Source: Candidatus Symbiothrix sp.
Lineage (GTDB): Bacteria; Bacteroidota; Bacteroidia; Bacteroidales; Azobacteroidaceae
NCBI GenBank assembly: GCA_031270925.1
Contig: JAISWY010000363.1
Span: 1-8,211, forward strand
Direction of reading: 5' to 3'
Length of the DNA: 8,211 nt
Both the position numbers and the translations under genes were made by a program. A model generated the notes under the pieces. That model ran no database searches and was not told the origin of the DNA. It saw only the letters and a program-made list of their open reading frames with translations. This document shows, in pieces, positions 1 to 7,422 of the stretch (positions are counted from its first letter, which is position 1; the number at the start of each line of letters is the position of its first letter).

Positions 1-987
1 CAACTCAACCTGCTTATTCACGAATGGGACGTGCCGAGTGTTAATCTTCTGGGCGCAATCGACAACGGCTCCGGCCAATGGGCTTCAGGCTATGTAGCCG
101 ACAACGCCCATCCCAATACCGCCGGACATGCCGAAATGTTTTACGTTATCGTTCCATCATTGTTGGATGCTTTGGCGGCGGAAAAGCCGCAACCGCAACG
201 GGTAGAAAATACTTCGCTCGTTTTGACCAAAGGCGAAACAACACAACGCATCGCCCTGACGCCCGAAAACGTGCTACATTCGTTTACGCTGACTTTCGGC
301 TTCAAAACAACCGATACGGGAACGCTTGCTTCGTTTGTTACTGCAACCGGCGACAGCGCCTTTATCAAAATCAACGCGCAAGGCAAACTGGCTTACGAAA
401 CTTATTCGACAACAGCGACGAAAACCTCGACCGGCACAGTAAACGACGGACAATGGCACAACGCAAGCCTGACCTACTATTATGCATGGGGAAAAACCAT
501 CCTGTATTTAGACGGCACGCAAGTCAATTTAACTCCTTTAAGCGAAAAGCATGTACCGACCGGTTTCCATATCAACGATTTCGGCGATGCGCCGCAGTCG
601 GCCGCTTACCGCGAAGTGTTTTTGCACCGCGCCGGCATGTCGAAAGAAGAAATACAGGCATTGCATCAAGGCAAGATGCTCAAGTCGAGCCTCGAAATAT
701 ATGCCCCATTAGATGCTGAGGCTTCGGATAAACTGTACAACGCCGCGCAAAGTTTGAACACGCTCGAATGGGAAGAGCGGCAGACAACCGCAATCAACAA
801 GCCTCGCACCGGCGGAATGTTGCCGGAAGTCAAATATGTTTATTCGCTTACAGGACGGCAAATTGCCTGTTTCCCGGCATCGGACAACACCTCCCTTTCC
901 TCTTTGCCCAAAGGTGTGTATATCCTGAAACAGACCGGCGGCACACATACATCTTACAAGAAAATAGTTCTATTTACAAACAATTAA
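1..987 (+). CDS. SGNH/GDSL-type hydrolase with LamG-like domain and T9SS-like tail (5' truncated)
   Basis: The reading frame is open from base 1, so the gene begins outside the window; the GTG at 31 is internal and not a start. The visible 328 residues begin at the end of an SGNH (GDSL) esterase domain: D34-N-A-H37-P-N fits the family's block V, which carries the catalytic Asp and His. The nucleophile Ser, Gly and Asn blocks would lie upstream. Residues about 71-245 look like a LamG/concanavalin-A-like beta sandwich (D149-G-Q-W-H-N, then I-L-Y-L-D-G-T-Q), a fold that often binds glycans. Residues about 278-328 (YSLTGRQI, then LPKGVYILK, then KKIV) resemble a type A T9SS sorting domain, so the protein is probably exported and anchored at or released from the cell surface. 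Family members often deacetylate polysaccharides, but the substrate here is unknown. It ends 14 bases before the next gene, which suggests cotranscription. Confidence 0.8.
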   Translation, partial: QLNLLIHEWDVPSVNLLGAIDNGSGQWASGYVADNAHPNTAGHAEMFYVIVPSLLDALAAEKPQPQRVENTSLVLTKGETTQRIALTPENVLHSFTLTFGFKTTDTGTLASFVTATGDSAFIKINAQGKLAYETYSTTATKTSTGTVNDGQWHNASLTYYYAWGKTILYLDGTQVNLTPLSEKHVPTGFHINDFGDAPQSAAYREVFLHRAGMSKEEIQALHQGKMLKSSLEIYAPLDAEASDKLYNAAQSLNTLEWEERQTTAINKPRTGGMLPEVKYVYSLTGRQIACFPASDNTSLSSLPKGVYILKQTGGTHTSYKKIVLFTNN

Positions 988-1001
988 AATAATTAGTTAT
1001 C

Positions 1002-3848
1002 ATGAAAAAGATTTATTTTTCGAGAGTTCTTGCTCTCTGTGTTTTGGGGATTACAACCGCGGTTTCCGCATTTTCCGAAACAAGCATCGTTATTGAAGCT
1101 GAAAATGCCGATGTATTTCACTTTGCCTCGACTTCCGCTCGCGGCAATTTCTCTAACGGAACGGGTGTGGATATGAAATCAACCACCAACTCGTATGTGC
1201 GCTACAACAATGTGAATGTTACCGCCGAAGGCGTTTACAATTTGGCTGTCGCTTACGCAACAATGAATGTTCGCTGTTGTTATTTGCAGGTAAACAATCA
1301 GAAACCCTCTTTGCTTACTTTTACCGAAAGTACATCCGATTGGAACACTTCCGACAAATCGCTTAATACGTTGATTTATCTTGAAGCGGGCGACAATGTG
1401 ATTGAACTCGGCGCGTATGAATACAACGGTACGCAACACGCGCCTGCCATCGACAAACTGACCATAACGGACAGCGAAGAAATCTTTGCCAAACCTGCCG
1501 ACCGCATTACGCCGGTAGTGGTACAGGCTGAAACGTTTGCTTCAAAAACAGGCAATGCCAATGCATCGGCAAGAAGTGGTTTTGCCGACGGCAACGGTGC
1601 AAACGTGGGCGACGGAGAACAGAAGCACGGTTCGCTTACTTACGAAAACGTGAATGTTTCCGAAGCGGGAACTTACGACCTCACCTGGTATTATGCTTCA
1701 ATGGGTACGCGCGGAATTTACATCAAAGTTAATAACCAGAAACCGATTAAATCTGTTTTGCTCGAAAATTCAAACTCATGGGGCGATACCACGCCCGCCG
1801 ATGAGGCAGGCGAAAACGGCGAAAACGCTCATTCGACTTCCGCTCCGCGTACTTTGGCAAAAACCGAACAGGTATATCTCGAAGCGGGCGACAATACTAT
1901 TGTGCTGGCAAGTCTGACTACATTTGTAGCGGATAATGGTCCGAATATCGACCGCTTTGTGATAAAATCTTCGCCGAAAACAGTTGCAAAACAGCCGGAA
2001 CAAAGTCCGAATACTTATGTAACAGACTACACCGACATTCGCACCGGCGCAACCGTTGATAAATATACCACGCAGGAAAATTTGAATAAGCTGTTCGACA
2101 ACGACGAAACAACGTTTTTCACGGCAACGGAAGCAACAACTATTGAGATTGAATTGCCTTATCCGATTATCGCCACTTCCTTTACGCTCGCTCTGGGCGA
2201 AAATTATGACAAATCAAATGTGTCGGTAGATTATTACCGTTTGGCTTCCAATTACTGTACGGAGTGTCCGAGATGGGAAAGTTTGGAAGGAGACAACCTT
2301 AATGCAAATGGAGGGAGAACACAACCCGAATTTACAAGAACCACCGTCAGCGACTATACGCTGTGGTTAGGCCCAGGTCAAAAAGACCGCGCCGCACAGA
2401 AATTCCGCATCACGCTTACAGGCGACAATATTTCGGTCGGCGAATTTCAAATCAACGGTTTTCCGTATGTAGGCCCATATAGTGAAGATACCTATTTCCC
2501 CGAAGATTTGACCATTGATGCAGGCGCCTGGTCAAGCGACCAAAAAGGTTGGAATGCCGATAACAGTGGTAATGGCGGCGAAGGATACGCTCGCCTTCAC
2601 GACAGAAAGCCCTACGACCAATCAAGTTCCTATACTGCCGAGAGTAACAAATGCTACATAGAATTTTCTTTTGATACGCCCACCGAAGTTGGCGCATATT
2701 CTATCTGTAATCGCCCGGATCAATACGACCGTAATCCGCGCAACTGGCGATTGTATGGCTATGCCGAAGGTCAAGCCGATAATGCCGGCACATTGATTGA
2801 CGAACAGTACGGCGTCAGGTTTATAGCCAATTCAAGCGACAAGTATTATTTGCAAAATCTCGTTTTCAAAATCGCCAATCCTGCCATTTACAAACGCTAT
2901 CGTCTGTATATTACCCAAACATATAACAGCGGCGGTAATGTTGATGCTTCCGAAATTCAATTCCTTGCGGCTTATCCCGCCCCCGCAGATGTAATCCCCT
3001 TTACCTCCGGCGAACTGATAATTCCTGCCAATGAATCGAAATCGGCAAGCGACTATATCAGCGAAGGCTTGGCAGGTCTTGTCTTCAACGAAGGCTCGGA
3101 GTTCAGCAATGCAGACAATCTAACAGTCTATGGCACAACCAAAGTAGTGAAAACTTTCGATACAAACAAATGGTATCCCATCGGCTTCCCGTTTGACATT
3201 GCGAGTATCAATGTCGAGTATGGCAGCGAAAGCAAACCCGGCATTATCTACAATGGTAGCGGCACAATTACCGCAGGCGTCGCTCCCACCGACGGCAATG
3301 CAGACGACGCCAATATCTACGCCGCCACTTACGACGGCGACGTCTTTGCCTATGCAGGCACATCGACGCTCGAAGCCGGAGAAGCCTATATTATTGAGTT
3401 CCCCAAAGCAGATTTCGACGAGGCAGAATCTGTAAGGGTTACATTCGCCACCGAAGCGGGTACAGTGTTAAATACAACCGGCAACAATCCGTCAATCAGC
3501 GAATATACATTGGTTGCCAATCCCGATTTGGAAAACAAAGACGATTTAGGCGTTTCTTATTATTATGTTTTGAATGCAGCCCACACCGTTTTTGAAAAGA
3601 CGACAACATTGGGAACGTCCCTCCAACCCTTCGACGCAGTCATTGCCAGCACGGAAGGGAGCAAAGTTTCTGTCGGTATAGATGTGGCAACGGCATTACC
3701 GGCCATCACGAAAGATCCGGTAGTCGGCAAAGAGTACTACAATCTGCAAGGCGTTCGCATTTCCAATATCGGCGCAAAACAGCCGGTCATCGTGAAAGAA
3801 ACGCTCAAGTCGGGCAATGTGGTAAGCAAAGTAGTAATCAACCATTAA
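1002..3848 (+). CDS. Secreted multidomain carbohydrate-binding surface protein (2x CBM6/35-like, 2x F5/8-like, T9SS-like tail)
   Basis: This 948-residue protein has a signal peptide (MKK start, hydrophobic core 8-20, likely cut after V21-S-A23). Two diverged copies of a CBM6/35-like domain follow at about 27-157 and 170-323. Each starts with an (E/Q)AE strand, contains V-N-N-Q-K-P (97-102 and 243-248) and an L-E-A-G-D-N segment (127-132 and 293-298), and ends with an I-D-(K/R) strand. Residues about 335-487 and 500-657 look like two F5/8 type C (discoidin) sandwiches; the second has the N-P-R-N-W-R-L-Y-G strand typical of that fold. A beta-rich region (660-900, with W-Y-P-I-G-F-P-F at 723-730) precedes a C-terminal sorting-like tail (YYNLQGVRI at 912-920, then KVVINH). 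I see no catalytic domain. The inferred role is glycan binding or scaffolding on the surface alongside the upstream hydrolase. The domain names rest on sequence resemblance only. The ATG at 1002 is chosen because the signal peptide follows it directly. Confidence 0.82.
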   Translation: MKKIYFSRVLALCVLGITTAVSAFSETSIVIEAENADVFHFASTSARGNFSNGTGVDMKSTTNSYVRYNNVNVTAEGVYNLAVAYATMNVRCCYLQVNNQKPSLLTFTESTSDWNTSDKSLNTLIYLEAGDNVIELGAYEYNGTQHAPAIDKLTITDSEEIFAKPADRITPVVVQAETFASKTGNANASARSGFADGNGANVGDGEQKHGSLTYENVNVSEAGTYDLTWYYASMGTRGIYIKVNNQKPIKSVLLENSNSWGDTTPADEAGENGENAHSTSAPRTLAKTEQVYLEAGDNTIVLASLTTFVADNGPNIDRFVIKSSPKTVAKQPEQSPNTYVTDYTDIRTGATVDKYTTQENLNKLFDNDETTFFTATEATTIEIELPYPIIATSFTLALGENYDKSNVSVDYYRLASNYCTECPRWESLEGDNLNANGGRTQPEFTRTTVSDYTLWLGPGQKDRAAQKFRITLTGDNISVGEFQINGFPYVGPYSEDTYFPEDLTIDAGAWSSDQKGWNADNSGNGGEGYARLHDRKPYDQSSSYTAESNKCYIEFSFDTPTEVGAYSICNRPDQYDRNPRNWRLYGYAEGQADNAGTLIDEQYGVRFIANSSDKYYLQNLVFKIANPAIYKRYRLYITQTYNSGGNVDASEIQFLAAYPAPADVIPFTSGELIIPANESKSASDYISEGLAGLVFNEGSEFSNADNLTVYGTTKVVKTFDTNKWYPIGFPFDIASINVEYGSESKPGIIYNGSGTITAGVAPTDGNADDANIYAATYDGDVFAYAGTSTLEAGEAYIIEFPKADFDEAESVRVTFATEAGTVLNTTGNNPSISEYTLVANPDLENKDDLGVSYYYVLNAAHTVFEKTTTLGTSLQPFDAVIASTEGSKVSVGIDVATALPAITKDPVVGKEYYNLQGVRISNIGAKQPVIVKETLKSGNVVSKVVINH

Positions 3849-3863
3849 GAGAGAGCAAAAACC

Positions 3864-4010
3864 ATGAAAACATTCATATATTTGTCCCTTGCACTCTTCC
3901 TTATCGGCGCACCCACCGCCACTCCGGCAGTATCGCCGATTGGAGAAGGCATCTTGTTGCTCATCATTGCCGCCGACGGTTACGCCGCCGCCACTTGCAA
4001 ACGAAAATAG
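3864..4010 (+). CDS. 48-residue membrane microprotein with sorting-signal-like C-terminus
   Basis: A short frame starts at ATG 3864, 15 bases after the preceding stop, and ends at TAG 4010, 18 bases before a terminator. It encodes MKTFIYLSLALFLIGAPTA at the N-terminus (signal-peptide-like or a first membrane helix), then S-P-I-G-E-G (24-29), a hydrophobic stretch (30-43, ILLLIIAADGYAAA) and a basic end (CKRK). A short P-I-x-x-G motif followed by a helix and a basic tail is the tripartite layout of PEP-CTERM/PID-CTERM-type sorting signals, and similar tiny proteins follow surface-protein genes in Bacteroidales. With almost nothing between the signal peptide and this tail, it is unlikely to be an ordinary sorted cargo. 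Its position between the surface-protein genes and the terminator implies it belongs to that operon. Function is unknown. The coherent membrane-protein composition and placement argue against chance. Confidence 0.68.
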   Translation: MKTFIYLSLALFLIGAPTATPAVSPIGEGILLLIIAADGYAAATCKRK

Positions 4011-4028
4011 TTGGAACACAAATTGCAC

Positions 4029-4060
4029 AAAAGGCTAGCTCTTGATGGGGCTAGCCTTTT
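4029..4060 (+). terminator. Intrinsic terminator closing the surface-protein operon
   Basis: A perfect 11-bp stem (AAAAGGCTAGC at 4029-4039 against GCTAGCCTTTT at 4050-4060) encloses a 10-base loop. The right arm ends in four T residues with further T-rich sequence after an ATGG break. It sits 18 bases after the microprotein stop, where an operon terminator is expected. The A-tract before the stem would also let it work in the reverse direction. Confidence 0.85.
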
Positions 4061-4120
4061 ATGGTTTATTTCGTGTCTTTATGGATATAAAGTCGTTGCC
4101 CTTTTCGATAAACTTAAAGC

Positions 4121-4175
4121 AAGGCCCAGCGCCATTGCTCGGCGGGCTTTCAGTCCTTTGCTTCGGGACAAAGAC
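4121..4175 (+). ncRNA. Candidate structured RNA or repeat: two adjacent GC-rich hairpins
   Basis: In a non-coding gap of 291 bases between the microprotein and ahpF, two hairpins sit two bases apart. Hairpin 1 pairs AAGGCCC (4121-4127) with GGGCTTT (4144-4150, one G-U pair), has a 3-base bulge, then pairs GCC (4131-4133) with GGC (4141-4143). Hairpin 2 pairs GTC (4153-4155) with GAC (4173-4175) and TTTG (4157-4160) with CAAA (4169-4172), and can be capped by a C-UUCG-G tetraloop (4161-4166). The G-U pair and the UUCG loop favour the + strand. It lies after the terminator and before the ahpF promoter, so it should be in neither main transcript. I know no family name to give it; a small RNA or a dispersed repeat are both possible. 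The rest of the gap shows no gene. Confidence 0.4.
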
Positions 4176-4229
4176 ATCTCATCGGGAAGGCAAAGCAAGT
4201 TACGCTAGCACGATACTTTAATTTTATCT

Positions 4230-4257
4230 ATCAAAGCATCAATTTTATCACTTTGAT
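4230..4257. promoter_or_regulatory. Possible operator overlapping the ahpF -33 box
   Basis: An inverted repeat ATCAAAG (4230-4236) / CTTTGAT (4251-4257) has half-site centres 21 bases apart, two helical turns, and its right half covers the -33 element. A 9-base direct repeat AATTTTATC (4220-4228 and 4241-4249) also has a 21-base period. ahpF genes are often controlled by peroxide sensors such as OxyR or PerR, but this sequence does not clearly match either consensus. In an AT-rich region short repeats can occur by chance. Confidence 0.3.
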
Positions 4258-4283
4258 TGATAAGCAAAATCCCTCTACCTTTG
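4252..4283 (+). promoter_or_regulatory. Bacteroidota-type promoter of ahpF
   Basis: TTTG at 4252-4255 and TACCTTTG at 4276-4283 match the -33 (TTTG) and -7 (TAnnTTTG) elements of the Bacteroidota housekeeping sigma factor, with a 20-base spacer, within the usual 19-21. Transcription should start near 4290, leaving an A-rich leader of about 12 bases before the ATG at 4302. This also shows that the in-frame TTG at 4257 cannot be the start, because it lies inside the promoter. Confidence 0.75.
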
Positions 4284-4301
4284 CTCAAAAAACAAAAAAT
4301 C

Positions 4302-5852
4302 ATGTTAGACGCAGCATTAAAACAGCAATTAAAAAGCATCTTTGCAAACTTGGAAGCCGATTTCACTTTGGATATTACCGCTTCCATCGAACTCGAAAGC
4401 AGGAACGAATTAATCGAACTGTTAAGCGAAACGGCCGATTCGTCCGAAAAAATTTCTTATCGAATCAATGAATCCGACTCCTTCGGTTTCGGCTTGTTGA
4501 AAAACGACAAGTTTACCGGAATCCGTTTCCGCGCGGTTCCCAACGGACACGAATTTAGTTCGTTGATATTGGCCATTTTGAATGCCGACGGAAAAGGCAA
4601 AAACATTCCCGACGAAGCGATTGTCCGGCGCGTAAAAGCCTTGAAAGGTGAAATCCGGCTCACGACTTACGTTTCGCTCACTTGCACCAACTGCCCCGAC
4701 GTGGTGCAATCGCTCAATTTGATGGCTTTGCTGAACGAAAACATCACGCACGAAACGGTTGATGGCGCTTTGTATCAGGAAGAAGCCGACGCCTTGAACA
4801 TCCAAGCCGTACCTTCGGTTTTCGCCAACGGCAAACTGCTGCACGTAGGCCGCGCCGGTTTCGGCGAACTGCTCGAAAAATTGGAAGCGCACTTCGGCTC
4901 CGAACAGCAACCGGCCGAAGCGGAAACCAAACATTATGATGTATTAGTCGCCGGCGGCGGTCCGGCCGGAACCACAGCCTCCATCTATTTGGCACGTAAA
5001 GGATTGAAAGTAGGAGTTTTAGCCGAACGCATCGGGGGACAAGTGAAAGAAACCGTCGGCATCGAAAACCTGATTGGAACACCCTACACCACCGGCAGTC
5101 GTTTGGCCGAAAATCTCCGCACACATCTTGAACAGTATCCGATTGATATTTTGGAAAACCGGCGGATTGAAAATGCAAGCATCGAAGGGAAAAATAAGAT
5201 TTTACAAACCGTTGGCAGAGAACAGTTTGCAGCGCCAGCCTTGATTATTGCCACAGGAGCGAGTTGGCGCAAATTAAACGTTCCGGGCGAATCGGAATAC
5301 ATTGGCCGCGGCGTAGCTTTTTGTCCACATTGCGACGGCCCGTTCTATCAAGATAAGCACGTGGCGGTTGTCGGCGGAGGCAATTCGGGCATCGAAGCGG
5401 CTATCGATTTGGCGGGAATCTGCTCGAAAGTTACCGTTTTCGAGTTTGCAGATGAATTGAAAGCCGACAATGTCTTGCAGGAAAAAGCGAAGAGTCTGCC
5501 GAATGTCGATATTTTTGTTTCGTCGCAAACAACGGAAGTTATCGGGAACGGCGAAAAAGTTACCGGCATCCGCATCAAAAACCGGAAAAACGATGAAGAA
5601 TCCATTGTCGATTTAGACGGGATATTTGTTCAAATCGGATTAATACCCAACAGTTTGCTGTTCAAAGATTTGCTTGCAACCAACCGTTGCGGCGAAATCG
5701 AAATCGACAAGCACAACCGCACTTCGCAAACCGGCATCTACGCGGCAGGCGATGTTACCGACATTCCATATAAACAGATTATTACTTCGATGGGCGAAGG
5801 CGCTAAAGCCGCATTAAGCGCGTTTGACGACCGGATACGCGGCCTGTATTAA
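4302..5852 (+). CDS. ahpF: Alkyl hydroperoxide reductase subunit F (NADH:peroxiredoxin reductase)
   Basis: AhpF is a cytoplasmic flavoenzyme that passes electrons from NADH through FAD and two disulfides to the peroxiredoxin AhpC, which reduces H2O2 and organic peroxides. The 516 residues compare well with the roughly 520 usual for the family. The N-terminal double thioredoxin-like module (about 1-200) carries the relay disulfide C128-T-N-C131. The FAD-binding motif G218-G-G-P-A-G223 follows, then the redox-active C341-P-H-C344-D-G, the NADH-binding V-G-G-G-N-S-G (357-363) and the second FAD motif A-A-G-D (481-484). All expected redox cysteines are present. The start at ATG 4302 ([10 protein letters not shown]) matches the family N-terminus, and the promoter at 4252-4283 excludes an upstream TTG start. 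ahpC, the usual neighbour, is not adjacent: upstream are a terminator and a non-coding gap. The gene therefore has its own promoter, and AhpC must be encoded elsewhere or replaced by another peroxiredoxin. Confidence 0.95.
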   Translation: MLDAALKQQLKSIFANLEADFTLDITASIELESRNELIELLSETADSSEKISYRINESDSFGFGLLKNDKFTGIRFRAVPNGHEFSSLILAILNADGKGKNIPDEAIVRRVKALKGEIRLTTYVSLTCTNCPDVVQSLNLMALLNENITHETVDGALYQEEADALNIQAVPSVFANGKLLHVGRAGFGELLEKLEAHFGSEQQPAEAETKHYDVLVAGGGPAGTTASIYLARKGLKVGVLAERIGGQVKETVGIENLIGTPYTTGSRLAENLRTHLEQYPIDILENRRIENASIEGKNKILQTVGREQFAAPALIIATGASWRKLNVPGESEYIGRGVAFCPHCDGPFYQDKHVAVVGGGNSGIEAAIDLAGICSKVTVFEFADELKADNVLQEKAKSLPNVDIFVSSQTTEVIGNGEKVTGIRIKNRKNDEESIVDLDGIFVQIGLIPNSLLFKDLLATNRCGEIEIDKHNRTSQTGIYAAGDVTDIPYKQIITSMGEGAKAALSAFDDRIRGLY

Positions 5853-5861
5853 AATTCTGTT

Positions 5862-5879
5862 TATCTTTGTGCGCACAAA
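5862..5879 (+). promoter_or_regulatory. Promoter -7 element with overlapping perfect palindrome, upstream of the symporter gene
   Basis: TATCTTTG at 5862-5869 matches the Bacteroidota -7 element TAnnTTTG, 10 bases after the ahpF stop and 22 before the symporter ATG. No convincing TTTG -33 box is seen at the proper distance, which lies inside the end of ahpF. The perfect 14-bp palindrome TTTGTGCGCACAAA (5866-5879) overlaps the right half of the -7 box and the expected start of transcription, a place where a dimeric repressor could block initiation. No regulator for it is visible here. Confidence 0.5.
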
Positions 5880-5891
5880 CACAAAGACGGA

Positions 5892-7343
5892 ATGAACGGA
5901 ACATTTATTTTTTGCATTCTCCTGCTCTATTTCGGGGCTTTATTTCTGATTTCGCATATTATCGGGAAAAAACATTCCGGAAACGCCGCGTTTTTCCTCG
6001 GCAACCGCAAATCGCCGTGGTATATCGTGGCTTTCGGAATGATTGGCTCATCGCTTTCGGGCGTTACGTTCGTGTCGGTTCCGGGCATGGTGCAAAAATT
6101 CGACATGACCTACATGCAAATGGTATTCGGGTTTTTATTGGGATATGTAGTTATCGCATTTATTCTGTTGCCTTTGTATTACAAACTGAATGTTACGAGC
6201 ATTTATACTTATTTGGAAAAACGCATCGGCCGAAACGCCTACAAAACCGGCGCGGGATTTTTCCTGCTTTCGCGCACCATTGGGGCGGCGGCGCGTTTGT
6301 ATGTAGCCGTCTTGATTCTACAGACCTACGTTTTCGATGCGTGGAACATTCCTTTTCCGCTCACAGCCGCCGTTTTTTTGTTGATGATTTGGCTTTATAC
6401 GCACAAAAGCGGCGTTCGGGCGATTGTTTGGACGGATTTATTGCAGACGTTTTTTCTGCTTTCGGCATTAGTCATCATTATCTGGCAAGTGGCCAAAGGC
6501 TTGAATTTGGATTTCCGGGGCCTCATCACTTCGATTAAGGAAAATCCCCACGCGCGTATATTCGTATTCGACGATTGGCAGAGCAAGCAAAACTTCTTCA
6601 AGCAGTTTATCAGCGGTTGTTTTGTTACGATTGCGATGACCGGCATCGACCAGGAAATGATGCAAAAAAACCTGTCTTGCAAGAACTTACGCGAAGCGCA
6701 GAAAAATGTTTGCACTTACAGTTTGTTTTTTATTCCGGTCAATTTCCTTTTCCTTTGTTTGGGAATTTTGTTGATGAATTACGCGGCCATCCATTCGATT
6801 AGCCTGCCCGCTTTGGCCGACGATATGGTGCCGAACTTGGTTACCGGCGGCTATTTCGGACTCCCTGCCCTAGTCTTCTTTACTATCGGAATCATTGCCG
6901 TAACATTTGCAAGCGCCGATTCTGCATTAACCGGATTAACGACTTCCGTTTGCGTGGACGTATTGGATATTTCCCATTATTCCGAAAAACAAGCGAAAAA
7001 GATTCGTTTGGGCGTACATTTGGGTATTTCGTTGGCATTTATTGCCATTATGTTGATTTTCAAGGCAATAAACAACACCAGCGTGATTGACGCCATTTAC
7101 ATGATTGCCTCATATACTTACGGCCCGCTCTTGGGATTGTTCGCGTTCGGCATTCTTTTCAAACGAGAAACAAACGACAAAGCAGTTCCTTGGATTTGCA
7201 TCCTTTCGCCCATCGTTTGTTTTTCTACCAATGAAATATTAAAACAAACTATCGGTTATCAGTTTGGTTATGAATTGTTGATTGTGAATGCTTTGTTGGT
7301 GGTTTTGGGATTGTGGTGCAACGGGAAAAATGACAAAAAATAA
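5892..7343 (+). CDS. Sodium:solute symporter family (SSS, TC 2.A.21) permease
   Basis: This 483-residue, strongly hydrophobic protein has about 13 predicted membrane helices (for example 3-23, 43-65, 73-97, 117-147, 178-200, 275-299, 321-348, 372-392, 400-424, 460-476). It should use the sodium gradient to import a small solute across the inner membrane. Family features are the F-L-G-N-R-K-S-P-W-Y segment (35-44) leading into S-L-S-G-V-T-F-V-S-V-P-G (54-65), the G-I-D-Q motif (251-254) in a G-x-D-Q-x-x-x-Q pattern, and A-S-A-D-S-A-L-T-G-L-T (340-350), which corresponds to the helix supplying hydroxyl ligands to the Na2 sodium site. Members carry sugars, amino acids, sialic acid, pantothenate and others; the sequence does not reveal which. 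The gene begins 39 bases after ahpF. It has its own -7 element but read-through from ahpF is possible, since no terminator separates them. No linked catabolic gene suggests a substrate. Confidence 0.9.
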   Translation: MNGTFIFCILLLYFGALFLISHIIGKKHSGNAAFFLGNRKSPWYIVAFGMIGSSLSGVTFVSVPGMVQKFDMTYMQMVFGFLLGYVVIAFILLPLYYKLNVTSIYTYLEKRIGRNAYKTGAGFFLLSRTIGAAARLYVAVLILQTYVFDAWNIPFPLTAAVFLLMIWLYTHKSGVRAIVWTDLLQTFFLLSALVIIIWQVAKGLNLDFRGLITSIKENPHARIFVFDDWQSKQNFFKQFISGCFVTIAMTGIDQEMMQKNLSCKNLREAQKNVCTYSLFFIPVNFLFLCLGILLMNYAAIHSISLPALADDMVPNLVTGGYFGLPALVFFTIGIIAVTFASADSALTGLTTSVCVDVLDISHYSEKQAKKIRLGVHLGISLAFIAIMLIFKAINNTSVIDAIYMIASYTYGPLLGLFAFGILFKRETNDKAVPWICILSPIVCFSTNEILKQTIGYQFGYELLIVNALLVVLGLWCNGKNDKK

Positions 7344-7383
7344 AAATTATTGCGCTTAACGTGTAACTATCAATTATTTCATG

Positions 7384-7391
7384 TATATTTG
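7384..7391 (+). promoter_or_regulatory. Bacteroidota -7 promoter element of the lipoprotein gene
   Basis: TATATTTG at 7384-7391, followed by C, matches TAnnTTTG exactly. It predicts a start near 7398 and a leader of about 25 AT-rich bases before the ATG at 7423. No good -33 TTTG is found 19-21 bases upstream (positions 7359-7364 read AACGTG), so the promoter may be weak or activator-dependent. An ATG at 7418 is followed two codons later by TGA and is not a gene start. Confidence 0.6.
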
Positions 7392-7422
7392 CATCGATTT
7401 TAAGAAACAAAAATAGTATGTT

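Noticed and set aside
31..987. GTG at 31 as the start of the first gene
   Set aside because: The same frame is open back to base 1, and the residues before it (ending HEWD) read as continuous SGNH-domain sequence, so the gene is cut by the window edge.
4121..4196. Hammerhead-like ribozyme on the reverse strand (a CCGATGAG segment and a TGAAA segment flank a stem)
   Set aside because: The required CUGAUGA core is altered, an extra base precedes GAAA, and no stem I pairing exists, so the resemblance is superficial.
4011..4208. A 65-codon + strand frame beginning with the ATG inside GAAAATAGTTGGAACACA region
   Set aside because: It runs straight through the terminator hairpin and the double-hairpin element, and its translation shows no coherent protein features.
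4422..5178. Long reverse-strand frames of 144-170 codons inside ahpF
   Set aside because: They are shadows of a well-supported ahpF; their translations are low-complexity, Arg- or Phe-rich products of codon bias on the other strand.
5867..6538. A 223-codon + strand frame overlapping the symporter gene
   Set aside because: It is a frame-shifted shadow of the symporter; it begins inside the promoter and lacks membrane or domain logic.
7344..7383. Terminator after the symporter gene
   Set aside because: No stem of useful length followed by T residues is present in this gap.
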